Source: Chitinophagaceae bacterium IBVUCB1
Lineage (GTDB): Bacteria > Bacteroidota > Bacteroidia > Chitinophagales > Chitinophagaceae
DNA: 64,000 bases
Reading direction: 5' to 3'
Assembly (NCBI GenBank): GCA_002127285.1
Contig: NFUW01000001.1
Coordinates: 198,057 to 262,056 of the forward strand
Shown here: positions 16,012 through 25,474 of the stretch, one piece after another
Position numbering within the stretch: position 1 is the stretch's first letter
How the letters are laid out: each line of letters begins with the position of its first letter
Position numbers and translations under genes: made by a program
The notes under the pieces: model-generated
What the model was told of the DNA's origin: nothing
The model's database searches: none
What the model saw: only the letters and a program-made list of their open reading frames with translations

Positions 16012-16842
16012 ATGCGTCGGTTTATACATACACTCGCCATAGCAAGCCTGTTGATGATTATAGGCTGCACAGCCCCGCAAAAGACCATTTATTTTTCGGA
16101 AAACGCAGTGCAGAATGCAGCCGTACAGGTGGATAATATTGACAGGCGCAAGGAAGTAACCATACTGCCTGAGGATATTATTGCCATCAAAGTATCTACC
16201 ATCAGCAGTATTATTGAGAAGGGTGGTGTTAGCCCGGCAGCTATATTCAACGAGGGTGGTACTGCGTATAGCATTACTACAGGTGGCGGCGGCGGTGGTG
16301 GTACAGGCAACTCTGCTCAGAATCTGGGTTATCTGGTAGATGTAAATGGCTTTATAGATTATCCTGTTATCGGAAAGCTGAAAGTATCAGGCCTCACGCT
16401 CAGGCAAATAAAGGATTTGCTTGCAGACAAGCTCAAAGCTTATGTAAAAGACCCCGTAGTAGAAGCCAACATCATCAACTTTCGCGTAACGGTATTGGGA
16501 GAGGTGGGCAGGCAGGGACAGATAGTAGCACCCAACCAGAAAATCAGCATCATAGATGCCATTGCAGCAGCAGGCGATATACCCATAACAGGGCGTAAAG
16601 ACAATGTGCTGATAATACGTGAAACAGAAGGCAAACGTGAGTATGCCCGCCTGAATCTGAATAGCAGGACTGTATTCAGCAGCCCTTATTATTATTTGAA
16701 GCAAAATGACATAGTGTATGTAGAGCCTGCACGCATACGCCGTCAGGAAAGCAACGACTTCCTGAGGTTCTACCTGCCAACTATCATGACGGTTATCACT
16801 TCAGCAGTAACGATTTATGGTATAACACAAATAGCAAAATAA
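16012..16842 (+). CDS. Polysaccharide export lipoprotein (Wza/OPX type)
   Basis: A 276-residue lipoprotein expected to form the outer-membrane export pore for a surface polysaccharide. The signal peptide ends in the lipobox LMIIGC with the lipid-modified cysteine at residue 19. The poly_export domain follows (EDIIAIKVSTIS...), then an unusual insert with seven consecutive glycines (about residues 92-98), a SLBB-type domain with VTVLGEVGRQGQI and SIIDAIAAAGDI, and a hydrophobic C-terminal helix (about residues 253-272). It is the first gene of the locus, 22 bases before the Wzc-like kinase, the standard pairing for Wzx/Wzy- or ABC-type export. Confidence 0.9.
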   Translation: MRRFIHTLAIASLLMIIGCTAPQKTIYFSENAVQNAAVQVDNIDRRKEVTILPEDIIAIKVSTISSIIEKGGVSPAAIFNEGGTAYSITTGGGGGGGTGNSAQNLGYLVDVNGFIDYPVIGKLKVSGLTLRQIKDLLADKLKAYVKDPVVEANIINFRVTVLGEVGRQGQIVAPNQKISIIDAIAAAGDIPITGRKDNVLIIRETEGKREYARLNLNSRTVFSSPYYYLKQNDIVYVEPARIRRQESNDFLRFYLPTIMTVITSAVTIYGITQIAK

Positions 16843-16864
16843 AGGAGGTATGCAGACAGGATAA
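16841..16864 (+). promoter_or_regulatory. Strong Shine-Dalgarno and four-codon mini-ORF before the kinase gene
   Basis: AAAGGAGGT (16841-16849) is a full anti-SD match, rare in this genome. It is one base from an ATG that opens a mini-ORF (Met-Gln-Thr-Gly-stop, 16850-16864), whose stop codon is directly followed by the kinase ATG at 16865. The SD is too close to the first ATG and too far (16 bases) from the second, so its use is uncertain. Confidence 0.3.
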
Positions 16865-19291
16865 ATGGAACAACCTAACCAACAGCAGTTTTCTGAAAAG
16901 ATACTGAAGCAGTTTAATTCGTCGTTCGACTTTAAACGCTTGCTGGGCACATTGGTCAGCAACTGGTATTGGTTTGTCTTGTCTGTATCAATAACCGTAA
17001 CGGCTGGGTTCTTGTATCTGCGCTACACTACCCCTATCTACGAAATTGGTAGTTCTGTACTGATAGACGAATCGCAAGATAATAACGTAGCACAAAACGT
17101 ACTAAGCAAGCTCGACCCCAAAAACGATAAATCAAAAGTCAACCTATTCAACGAACAGGTAATACTGCAATCGCAGGATATGCTGGCTAAGGTTGTAGAT
17201 TCATTAGCATTAAACGTGCGCTACTGGGCACTGGGCCGTGTTAAGGAAACAGAGATTTACAAAGAATGCCCCATCAAAGTAGTATTTGACACTACAGGGC
17301 TGACGGGTGGCACCATAGAGCTAACCATCAAACAAGTGATGGAAGGTCAGTTTGAAGTGACCTATGCAGGCAATACGGATAAAGTATTGTATGACACATG
17401 GGTTACAAAACCCTACGGGCGTTTTAAAATACAATATACAGAAGGGCTTGGCGTAAACCGCGGATATTTGAAAACAGCCGAGTTTATCGTAAAAATAGAA
17501 CCGCGTGCTGCCGCATTGGGGCGTGTTACAGGTTTATTTACAGTATCGCTGAACGATGGACGTACCAGCTTGCTCGGGCTTAGTTATACCGATAATATTC
17601 CGCAGCGCGGAGTAGATTTTCTGAATGCGCTAATTCATTTCTACCAGAAAAACGAACTTGAAAATATTAACAAGAAAGCTGAGAAAACCCGCGACTTTCT
17701 GAAAGCTAAAAAGGCGACTATCAAAGACGAGTTGAAGTTTATTGACTCGATGCAGGTTGACATTAAACTGAATAACGACATCGTTGACCCTGCTGCACAA
17801 ACAGAGCAGTTTATGGGACAAAAGACGGAAGCGGAAGCCAAGATAAATGAAATGTATTTGCAAAAACAATCGCTTGTTAGCTTAAAAGAAACGGTTAAGG
17901 GGTTGCCTCCTAACCGATATCCTATCCTTAGTGTTTCTCCTGAGGATGCGACATTAAGCGGGCTTGTTGCTCAGCATAATGCTACTGTACTAAATAGAGA
18001 TAATATGGCTCGCAACATGGGGCCTGAACATCCTTTTTTGAAAGATAAAGAGATTGAAATTAAAGAGTTAAGGAAACGTATCATTACTGCTTGTGACAAT
18101 CAATTAGCAAAACTTGATTTACTCATACAAAATGCATCAAAAAACGCTGCAGAGGTTACAAGTCGAATCCGCAACACACCCAATGTAGAGCGTAACATAA
18201 AAGATGTATCACGAGGTTACGATGTATTGCAGCAAACCTATTTGTTACTATACCAAAAAGATGTTGAGAATGAGATTTCCGTATATGCAGCCACCAATAA
18301 ATCGAAAGTAATTGTTGTGCCGTTCGCATCAGCACAACCCATCAAGCCGGTACCTAAAACCATTTATGCGATTGTCTTTTTGCTTGGTTTATTAATCCCC
18401 GGCGGCTACCTGATAGCAAGGGAAATGCTGAACAACAAAGTGATGAATGACCATGATATTGAGTCGCTAACCAATATCCCCATCGTTGGTAGCATCAGCC
18501 GGGTTGAGGCAGCTACAAATCGTGAAAGCACCATTGTTGTAGGGCCGCATATCCGTACGGGCGTTGCAGAGCAGTTTCGCCTGATACGTGCCAATCTTGA
18601 GTTTATGGCTGCCTCCCAAAATAATCGAGTGTTTATGATAACATCGAGCAGCAGTGGCGAGGGTAAATCTTTTATATCCATCAACCTCGGTATAACGATG
18701 ACGCTAGCCAAAAAGCGTGTTGTCATTATGGAGTTCGACTTGAGGAAGCCTAAAATATCGCAATACCTCGGCCTGCCCAATCATGGGGGCATCAGTAGCT
18801 ATCTGGCTGGCCTGGGCGATTTGGATATTGCCATTAAAGCATCAGGCATACATGAAAACCTGTACATAGCCAATTGCGGCCCTATACCACCAAACCCAGG
18901 CGAGTTATTAGTATTGCCCAAAACGGCACAAATGATAGCGGAATTGAAAGAAATGTTCGACGTTATCATCATAGACACTGCGCCTATCGGTTTGGTGTCT
19001 GACGCATTGGTGCTTTCACAATATGCCGGCATCAACCTGTTCGTTATCCGTCAGTCATATACTATCAAAGACCAGGTGCGTATGTTTGATGTATTGCATA
19101 AAGATGGTAAAGTGCAAAACCCTGCCATCATATTTAACGGTGTAGAATTTCTGAAAAAATATGGATACGGGTACGGCGGCAGCGGATACGGATATTCTTA
19201 CGGATATGGATATGGTTACGGATACTATGAAGAAACAAACCCTAAAAAGAAGCAACAAAACGGCGGCTTGAAAGGGTTCTTTACTAAATAA
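16865..19291 (+). CDS. Wzc-like polysaccharide co-polymerase and tyrosine kinase
   Basis: An 808-residue inner-membrane protein that controls chain length and export. It has an N-terminal Wzz domain with a first membrane helix (about residues 37-56), a long periplasmic coiled region with GNVR-type sequence, a second helix (about 500-518), and a cytosolic BY-kinase domain: Walker A SSSSGEGKS at about residue 596, Walker A' VVIMEFDLRKP, and Walker B VIIIDTAP. The C-terminal tail (about residues 764-789) is an alternating Tyr/Gly stretch with eleven tyrosines, the expected autophosphorylation cluster. Codons between about 17870 and 18250 are noticeably more T-ending than the rest. Confidence 0.92.
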   Translation: MEQPNQQQFSEKILKQFNSSFDFKRLLGTLVSNWYWFVLSVSITVTAGFLYLRYTTPIYEIGSSVLIDESQDNNVAQNVLSKLDPKNDKSKVNLFNEQVILQSQDMLAKVVDSLALNVRYWALGRVKETEIYKECPIKVVFDTTGLTGGTIELTIKQVMEGQFEVTYAGNTDKVLYDTWVTKPYGRFKIQYTEGLGVNRGYLKTAEFIVKIEPRAAALGRVTGLFTVSLNDGRTSLLGLSYTDNIPQRGVDFLNALIHFYQKNELENINKKAEKTRDFLKAKKATIKDELKFIDSMQVDIKLNNDIVDPAAQTEQFMGQKTEAEAKINEMYLQKQSLVSLKETVKGLPPNRYPILSVSPEDATLSGLVAQHNATVLNRDNMARNMGPEHPFLKDKEIEIKELRKRIITACDNQLAKLDLLIQNASKNAAEVTSRIRNTPNVERNIKDVSRGYDVLQQTYLLLYQKDVENEISVYAATNKSKVIVVPFASAQPIKPVPKTIYAIVFLLGLLIPGGYLIAREMLNNKVMNDHDIESLTNIPIVGSISRVEAATNRESTIVVGPHIRTGVAEQFRLIRANLEFMAASQNNRVFMITSSSSGEGKSFISINLGITMTLAKKRVVIMEFDLRKPKISQYLGLPNHGGISSYLAGLGDLDIAIKASGIHENLYIANCGPIPPNPGELLVLPKTAQMIAELKEMFDVIIIDTAPIGLVSDALVLSQYAGINLFVIRQSYTIKDQVRMFDVLHKDGKVQNPAIIFNGVEFLKKYGYGYGGSGYGYSYGYGYGYGYYEETNPKKKQQNGGLKGFFTK

Positions 19292-19400
19292 GAGGGGTAT
19301 GGCAAAAATGCCATTCACATATCAATAACACTGCACGGCTACTATCTGTAATGGCATATAGATAGCTTTGCGGTAAGTAAAAATATAGAGAGGTTTCATA

Positions 19401-21170
19401 ATGAACTTAAAACAGGTAGGTGCTATAGCAAGCACTGCTAAGTTATATAAGCTGTTTACACACGCACAAAAGAAGCACTTCTTTTGGTTGGTTGTATTCA
19501 CTTTCATCAGTTCTCTTACTGATCTTATAGGGCTTGGCTTTGTAATACCCGTTGTAGGGCTTGTGCTTTCCGAAGATTTTCACAAAACGATGAGCAATGC
19601 TGTTCCTGCTTTGGCATCGCTTAGCAAAAACCAATTGCTGATATATACCGTTTCTATCTTCTTCTTTATTATCATCCTCAAAAACGCATTCGGGCTATAT
19701 ATCAATAAGCTGCAAGTAAACTTTGTACGCAACCTGTATGTAACATCGTCTATGAATGTGCTTGACAAAATCTACGACCGACCACTGCTCGATATACAAA
19801 AAGATACTTCAAATGAATTGGTAACAAAGCTCACTTTCTATCAGGCGGCACTATGCAGCAATGCTGCCATATCAACCATTATCCTTATCAACGAAGCTAT
19901 GATATTTTTACTGACTGCTATCAGCACCTGCTTATGGGACTGGAAGCTGTTTTTACTATTGATTGGGGTAATGGCACCGAGCATGGGGTTGTTTTACAAT
20001 CGTGTAAAGAATATGATAAAACAGGCGGGATTGGAAAAAACAGAGAATGCCACACGACTGTATGCAAGCGCTCAAGAAATGATATTTGGATATACAGACA
20101 TCAAAATAGCAGGTACAGAGAAAAATTTTAAAGAACGGTTCAGGGGGTTTGCGAAAAACTATAGTATATATCAGGGCCGGCTCGATTTCATGATGTTTAT
20201 ACCAACACGTATAATAGAGATAACTATTTTCTTCTGTATCATCCTCATATTGCTATATGGTGTTTTTGTATTGAAAGACAGCGGAAAAATCATTACAACT
20301 ATCAGCTTCTTTTCAGTAATAGCATACCGCAGCATTCCGTCCGTCAACAGATTTGTGATAGCGATGAACAACCTGAACTCTACTGAATTTGTTTTTAACG
20401 ACCCCGACTTTATTCCGAAAGAAGAAATAGCTGTAACTGAAATACCCGAAGCCATTACATATAACAACGCTATTAACTTCGACCATGTATCGTATCAATA
20501 TCCCGGCGATAACAAAGAGGTAATAAAAGACTGTAACCTGACTATTAAGAAAGGAGAAAAAATAGGTTTCATCGGCAAATCTGGCGCGGGCAAATCTACA
20601 CTGATAGGCAACATACTCGGCTTTTTATATCCTACACAAGGCAGGATATTGATTGACGGCACTGAATTACAGAAAAACAATACCGCACAGTGGTGGAAGA
20701 TACTTGGCTATGTAAGGCAGGAAGTATTTATAATGAATAAAAGTTTTGCAGAAAATATTGCTATTGGTGAAGACAAAGAAAATATTGATGCTGCCAGGAT
20801 GGACAAAGCAATCAGGCTATCTAGCTTATCAGACCTTGTATCCGGCTGGGAAGATGGCATTCATACCATGCTGAATGAAAGAGGCAACAATCTGTCTGGT
20901 GGGCAAAAACAACGTATTGCTATTGCTCGCGCTATTTATAAAGGCGCACAAGTGTTGATATTTGACGAAGCCACATCTGCACTCGATTCAAAAACAGAAG
21001 AAGAAATTACAAACTCAATACGAGAGCTTGGGCACGAAGACCTGACCATCGTCATTATAGCACACCGATACACATCTTTGAAGTATTGCGACACTATATA
21101 CGAACTGAATAAAGGCAGCATATCTGCAAGCTATACCTACAATGAACTATTAAAACAGAACACTCACTAA
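19401..21170 (+). CDS. ABC transporter with fused permease and ATPase, PglK-like flippase
   Basis: A 589-residue half-transporter that would work as a homodimer in the inner membrane. Six hydrophobic helices occupy the first ~330 residues; the ATPase follows with Walker A GKSGAGKST (about residue 391), the signature LSGGQKQRIAIARAI (about 497), Walker B VLIFDEATSALDS and the switch histidine IAHR. Its place between the export kinase and the glycosyltransferases suggests it flips a lipid-linked oligosaccharide, as PglK does; peptide or drug export is an alternative that sequence alone cannot exclude. No Wzx-type flippase is found in the locus, which supports the flippase reading. Confidence 0.85.
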   Translation: MNLKQVGAIASTAKLYKLFTHAQKKHFFWLVVFTFISSLTDLIGLGFVIPVVGLVLSEDFHKTMSNAVPALASLSKNQLLIYTVSIFFFIIILKNAFGLYINKLQVNFVRNLYVTSSMNVLDKIYDRPLLDIQKDTSNELVTKLTFYQAALCSNAAISTIILINEAMIFLLTAISTCLWDWKLFLLLIGVMAPSMGLFYNRVKNMIKQAGLEKTENATRLYASAQEMIFGYTDIKIAGTEKNFKERFRGFAKNYSIYQGRLDFMMFIPTRIIEITIFFCIILILLYGVFVLKDSGKIITTISFFSVIAYRSIPSVNRFVIAMNNLNSTEFVFNDPDFIPKEEIAVTEIPEAITYNNAINFDHVSYQYPGDNKEVIKDCNLTIKKGEKIGFIGKSGAGKSTLIGNILGFLYPTQGRILIDGTELQKNNTAQWWKILGYVRQEVFIMNKSFAENIAIGEDKENIDAARMDKAIRLSSLSDLVSGWEDGIHTMLNERGNNLSGGQKQRIAIARAIYKGAQVLIFDEATSALDSKTEEEITNSIRELGHEDLTIVIIAHRYTSLKYCDTIYELNKGSISASYTYNELLKQNTH

Positions 21171-21174
21171 GCCA

Positions 21175-22113
21175 ATGAAAGTCAGTGTCATAATGTGCTC
21201 ATACAATACAGAAGCCTTTATACAAGAGGCTATCGAGTGCATTATACAACAATCCTATACTGATTGGGAACTGATAATAAGTGATGATAAATCATCCGAC
21301 AATACTGTCAGTATTATTAAGTCTTTTAACGATTCTCGCATCAAGCTGTATGAACATTCAGAAAATGTTGGCTATGTGGCCAATAAAAATCGTGCGTTCA
21401 GCTATGCAAACGGCAACTTATTGACGCAATTAGATGCAGACGACATCTGTCCGCCAGACAGATTAGAGAAGCAAGTGGCAGTATTTGAGAAGCATACAGA
21501 TATAAAAATATGCGGCACTAATTATAGCATTATAAATACAGAAGGGAAGACTATACAAACATGGACATACGATAGCGATGATACCATTAATGAATTAATG
21601 CTGAATTATCCATTTTGGTTTCCGGGATTAATGTTTCGGAAAGAATTGACAGATGAATTCGGCATGTTTTCTATTTACTTCAATGGCATATATGGCGACG
21701 ACCATTACTGGGCCATGCGAGTGAATAAGAAATATACTATCTACTTTCTGAAAGATGCTTTGTATGGATACCGCATTAACCCTAATTCACTGACTAATGT
21801 ATTTAATAACCCCAGAAAGCTGATAGCGCAGGATATTATTGCTGAGTTGCACAGACAACTAACAACAAATGGCAGTGATTATATCAGCGGAGGGGATACA
21901 GAAAAAATGATGGCTTTTGAGCAAAGCTTGTTTAATGATAAAAAGTTGATGGCTGAAAGATATAGGATGTGGGCAGCAAAAGCCATTGACAAAAAACAAT
22001 GGGGACAGGCTGCAGACTTATTAAAACAATCGCTGCGGACGGGCAAAGCTGATAGCGCTGCATACCGCACGTTGTTTTATTATTTCAAAAAAAGGTACTT
22101 AGGTATAAACTGA
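21175..22113 (+). CDS. Family 2 glycosyltransferase
   Basis: A 312-residue GT-A fold enzyme. It starts with the GT2 N-terminal signature VSVIMCSYNTEAFIQEAIEC (residues 3-22) and ELIISDDKSSDNT, and has the metal-binding DxD as LDADD at about residue 84. The likely base is in the GDDHYW segment near residue 180. There is no membrane helix, so it acts at the cytosolic membrane face on a nucleotide-sugar donor, probably building the repeat unit. It follows the ABC gene by four bases. Donor and acceptor cannot be told. Confidence 0.88.
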   Translation: MKVSVIMCSYNTEAFIQEAIECIIQQSYTDWELIISDDKSSDNTVSIIKSFNDSRIKLYEHSENVGYVANKNRAFSYANGNLLTQLDADDICPPDRLEKQVAVFEKHTDIKICGTNYSIINTEGKTIQTWTYDSDDTINELMLNYPFWFPGLMFRKELTDEFGMFSIYFNGIYGDDHYWAMRVNKKYTIYFLKDALYGYRINPNSLTNVFNNPRKLIAQDIIAELHRQLTTNGSDYISGGDTEKMMAFEQSLFNDKKLMAERYRMWAAKAIDKKQWGQAADLLKQSLRTGKADSAAYRTLFYYFKKRYLGIN

Positions 22114-22120
22114 CAACGCA

Positions 22121-23353
22121 TTGAAGAGGCTTAATATATTATTAGCAACAGAAGTAATACACCCCGGCGGGGCGGAAACTTTTGTATTGCGCCTATCAAA
22201 TGCTTTGCGGCAAAAAGGCCATAAAGTCCACATTTTCATTTTTTACGAAGAGCAATTCAATGAAAAATTATACAAGCTCTTTGCACCCGATGTGCCACTT
22301 ACCATAGCAGCGATACCGTTCCCGTGGTTATTAGGAAAGATTGATGCCGGGTTATTTAGGATGAATATTGATGTGAGCCTTCGTAATTTCTTCATCAAGC
22401 GTTCCCTTGCAAAAATCATCCGCAGAGAAAAGGTAAAAGTGATACATAGCAACTTGCTGAAGTCGGACAAGTTATGCCTTGAAGTAGCACGCCAATTTGG
22501 CAAACCTGTCATTACTACTATACATGGCGATTATTTGCAGTTTTATAACAAAACACAAAATAAGCTTCCTATACCGCTGTTGCAGTATAAAACCAAAGCT
22601 CTGAAAAATATCAAAGAGTTAGACGAGATTGTGTGTATATCAGACAAACAACTTGCTTTTTTTCATGAGAAATTTGAACCAATTGTTCACAACAAACTTG
22701 CCAAGATATATAATGGTTATGACGGTAGCCCGTCTACTGATGCAGGTTCTTTGAAAAAGCTCTTAAATATTCCTGAGGGAGATTTCGTATTCGGCATGGT
22801 ATCGCGGGGCATACCCGAAAAAGGCTGGGAAGTAGCTATACAAGCATTTCTAAAATTGAATAAACCCAATACGCATTTAGTGTTGGTTGGCGAAAGCGAC
22901 CATCTCAGGGCGCTCAGCAATTCCTATTCACAATATGCCAATATTCATTTTACAGGCCACTCAGACAAACCGCTTGACTGGATACAGATAATGGATGCAG
23001 GTCTATTACCAACAACATACCCGTCAGAAAGCTTGCCGACAGTTATTATCGAATACCTGTGTTGTGGTGTGCCATGTATTGCATCTGACGCAGGTGAGAT
23101 TGTAAATATGATTGAGAAAGACGGCAATGTTGCGGGATTAGTAGTGCCAATAGTCAACAATGCCGTAAGTGTAGATGGAATTGCAACAGCAATGAACAGC
23201 TACCTTACAGACTCTGTGTTGTACAAACAACATAAAAATAATGCAAAGCTGTGTTACGAACAATTTGACATGGACAAGTGCATAAAAGCATACTACGACA
23301 TATACTACGATGTAATACTTGATAAAATAGAACTTCAAACTGCTAATACCTGA
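22121..23353 (+). CDS. Family 4 glycosyltransferase
   Basis: A 410-residue GT-B fold enzyme. The start is a TTG at 22121, giving MKRLNILLATEVIHPGGAET, a proper GT4 N terminus with the glycine-rich loop; no ATG is available nearby. The C-terminal domain shows FGMVSRGIPEKGWEVAIQAF (donor-side) and TYPSESLPTVIIEYLCCGVP with the EX7E-like motif of retaining transferases (here SESLPTVIIE, about residues 304-313). It is seven bases from the GT2 gene and part of the same operon. Sugar specificity unknown. Confidence 0.87.
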   Translation: MKRLNILLATEVIHPGGAETFVLRLSNALRQKGHKVHIFIFYEEQFNEKLYKLFAPDVPLTIAAIPFPWLLGKIDAGLFRMNIDVSLRNFFIKRSLAKIIRREKVKVIHSNLLKSDKLCLEVARQFGKPVITTIHGDYLQFYNKTQNKLPIPLLQYKTKALKNIKELDEIVCISDKQLAFFHEKFEPIVHNKLAKIYNGYDGSPSTDAGSLKKLLNIPEGDFVFGMVSRGIPEKGWEVAIQAFLKLNKPNTHLVLVGESDHLRALSNSYSQYANIHFTGHSDKPLDWIQIMDAGLLPTTYPSESLPTVIIEYLCCGVPCIASDAGEIVNMIEKDGNVAGLVVPIVNNAVSVDGIATAMNSYLTDSVLYKQHKNNAKLCYEQFDMDKCIKAYYDIYYDVILDKIELQTANT

Positions 23354-23355
23354 CT

Positions 23356-24243
23356 ATGAGATTTGCTATACGGGATGACGATACAAATTTTTTTACGACA
23401 CCTGCTGAATTAGAGGCATGTTATGAAGATATATGGACTGATTTTGCTCCTACACTTTGCATCATATCGAAAGTAAAAGGGGATTGGGCTAAATGGGTAC
23501 ATCAAATATATAAAGACAAACAAGAGACTGATTGGGCAGCATGGCAAGCAGATAACATGCCACACCCTATAGAAAACAATGCAGCACTAATTACGTTTCT
23601 TAAACAAAAGATAGCTGATGGCAAACTGGATATTGGGTATCATGCCAAATATCATCGGAATGAAGATGATAAATTGCCTGCCGAAATGACTAATAATTAT
23701 GTACGCGGTGCTGAATACTATACAACAAGGAATGTAACTGCGGAAATCAAGGAAGAAGTTACGCATCTCAACAAATTACTTAACTGCAGCATCTCTGTAT
23801 TTACGCCACCTCAAAACCTGCTTTCGCTCAACGGTTACAATTGTGTACTCAATGCAGGGCTTAATCTTTGCGGTGGAGGTATCAGCTTTTACAAAAAAGA
23901 AAAAGACATAAAAGGGTTGATAAACATAGTTAAACAGTCAGCATTTAAGATTATTAACAGAGAGGCAGACTACCCTAAAGTGTTGAAATATACTAAACAC
24001 AATGAGATTGCCTATCATTACCCGCTACAGCCAAGTACAAGGCTCAATACATTGATTGAAGATTTTGAAATGGTGCGCAAATATAATGGCGACTTCGTAT
24101 TATCAACCCATTATGTGGAGTTTAATTACCAGATGGTATATGACGAAAAAATAACCATGAAGCAAGTGTTGATGCAGTTTCTTGATTATATTTCTAAATA
24201 TAATGATGTTAAAAAAATGTCGTTATCGGCAATGCTTAAATAA
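23356..24243 (+). CDS. NodB-like polysaccharide deacetylase family protein
   Basis: A 295-residue protein without signal peptide that resembles DUF2334/NodB-type carbohydrate esterases. The sequence shows the acidic metal/base motif FAIRDDDTNFF at residues 3-13, a HxxxH metal site in GYHAKYHRNE (about residues 95-104), a FTPPQN loop near residue 154 and a C-terminal LSTHYVEF with the general-acid-like histidine. Together these are the core pieces of the NodB fold, but spacing differs from classical deacetylases. Lying between glycosyltransferases, it may deacetylate a lipid-linked intermediate in the cytosol. The function is inferred. Confidence 0.65.
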   Translation: MRFAIRDDDTNFFTTPAELEACYEDIWTDFAPTLCIISKVKGDWAKWVHQIYKDKQETDWAAWQADNMPHPIENNAALITFLKQKIADGKLDIGYHAKYHRNEDDKLPAEMTNNYVRGAEYYTTRNVTAEIKEEVTHLNKLLNCSISVFTPPQNLLSLNGYNCVLNAGLNLCGGGISFYKKEKDIKGLINIVKQSAFKIINREADYPKVLKYTKHNEIAYHYPLQPSTRLNTLIEDFEMVRKYNGDFVLSTHYVEFNYQMVYDEKITMKQVLMQFLDYISKYNDVKKMSLSAMLK

Positions 24244-24249
24244 TAACTA

Positions 24250-25470
24250 TTGAGCACAAAGAAAAAAATATTAGTCGCGTCGTTTCAATCCTTGACAGCC
24301 AATAGTGGTGCAGGAATGGCACGTTTAGGCTATTACCTGTCTGAGGCTTTAGATAAAAAAGGAATACTGAAAGACTTTATTGTCTATTCAAAAGGGAAGT
24401 TCACCACTACATTCAAATCATCTCCTGTTTCTCCGTTATCAAGGTATGTACTTTTCTTTCTGAATAAACTGAATAGCTATTTTCATTTTGCCCCACATAA
24501 ATTCAGGCTGCTGCAAGAATATGTTTACGACTGGTTTTGTGTTTCTAAAATAAATAAAGACACGGGCATACTATTCGTAACCCAGCCATACCTGCCACGT
24601 ACTTTCAAAAAAGCAAAAAGGCTGGATATTCCTATCATCTTTATACCTGCCAACCCTGAAGAGAACTACATCAGGAAAATGATAATTGAGGAGCAGAAGA
24701 AATTAGACATTGTTGTAGTAGATGCTTATACCTATGCTGCAAGAATTGCCTTATTCAATAAATCAATACAATATATAGATAAAGTCATAGGCACCTACCC
24801 CACGGTTTACGATACCTATAAAGCATCTGATTTCAAAGGCGAGGTGATAAAAATGATCGGGCATATCAAACCAGACTTTAATGCTGTATCAATCGAAAAT
24901 ACTAAAGCAAATACTGGCACGTTCAAAGTAGGTTATCTGGCTCATACTGTTGCACTGAAAGGTTTGCACTATCTATTAGAAGCATGGCAACAATTAAAAG
25001 CTGAACATGCTGAGTATAACATAGAGCTATACATTGCAGGAAAAATTGACACAGGTATTAAAAGCTATATTGATGAGCATTTTAGTAACTTATCAAATGT
25101 TAAATACATGGGCAAGATACCTGATGCACCTGCATTTCTGAAAACACTTGATTTGTTTGTAGTACCAAGCCTGATAGATGGTGGCCCATACACTGCTCTT
25201 GAAGCCGCACACTATGCCATACCTGTATTGATAACAGAAAACTGCGGCTCTGCGGAGCTGTTAGCAAGAAACGAGTCGGGATGTGTCATTGTGCCAATAA
25301 GGGATGCAAAAAGCATAAAAGAAAAAATAGAATGGGCATACAACAATAGAGAAGCTATTGCACAAATGGGTATGAATGCTAAATATAATTTAGACACTTA
25401 CAGAATGGATGAATTGGTTAATGATATAGCGAATTATCTTGAAAATAATTTGAAGAAAATAAATAATTGA
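24250..25470 (+). CDS. Family 4 glycosyltransferase, first of a duplicated pair
   Basis: A 406-residue GT-B enzyme starting at TTG 24250. The N terminus KKKILVASFQSLTANSGAGM and the C-terminal VPSLIDGGPYTALEAAHYAI (retaining GT4 E-x7-E region) are clear. The gene at 27348-28550 encodes a close relative along the whole length: both share SGAGMARLGY, SKGK, KFRL, TGILF, PEENYI, YIDKVIG, LKGLHYLL and VPSLIDG blocks. An AsnB gene lies between the two. The duplication suggests two similar but distinct linkages or an expanded unit. Confidence 0.86.
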   Translation: MSTKKKILVASFQSLTANSGAGMARLGYYLSEALDKKGILKDFIVYSKGKFTTTFKSSPVSPLSRYVLFFLNKLNSYFHFAPHKFRLLQEYVYDWFCVSKINKDTGILFVTQPYLPRTFKKAKRLDIPIIFIPANPEENYIRKMIIEEQKKLDIVVVDAYTYAARIALFNKSIQYIDKVIGTYPTVYDTYKASDFKGEVIKMIGHIKPDFNAVSIENTKANTGTFKVGYLAHTVALKGLHYLLEAWQQLKAEHAEYNIELYIAGKIDTGIKSYIDEHFSNLSNVKYMGKIPDAPAFLKTLDLFVVPSLIDGGPYTALEAAHYAIPVLITENCGSAELLARNESGCVIVPIRDAKSIKEKIEWAYNNREAIAQMGMNAKYNLDTYRMDELVNDIANYLENNLKKINN

Positions 25471-25474
25471 TAGT

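Noticed and set aside
15857-16042. Short plus-strand frame before the export lipoprotein gene
   Set aside because: Overlaps the DnaA-box region and the lipoprotein start, with no sensible product.
19299-19314. Hairpin ATGGCA-AAAA-TGCCAT after the kinase gene
   Set aside because: Stem of only six bases and no T-run, so not called a terminator.
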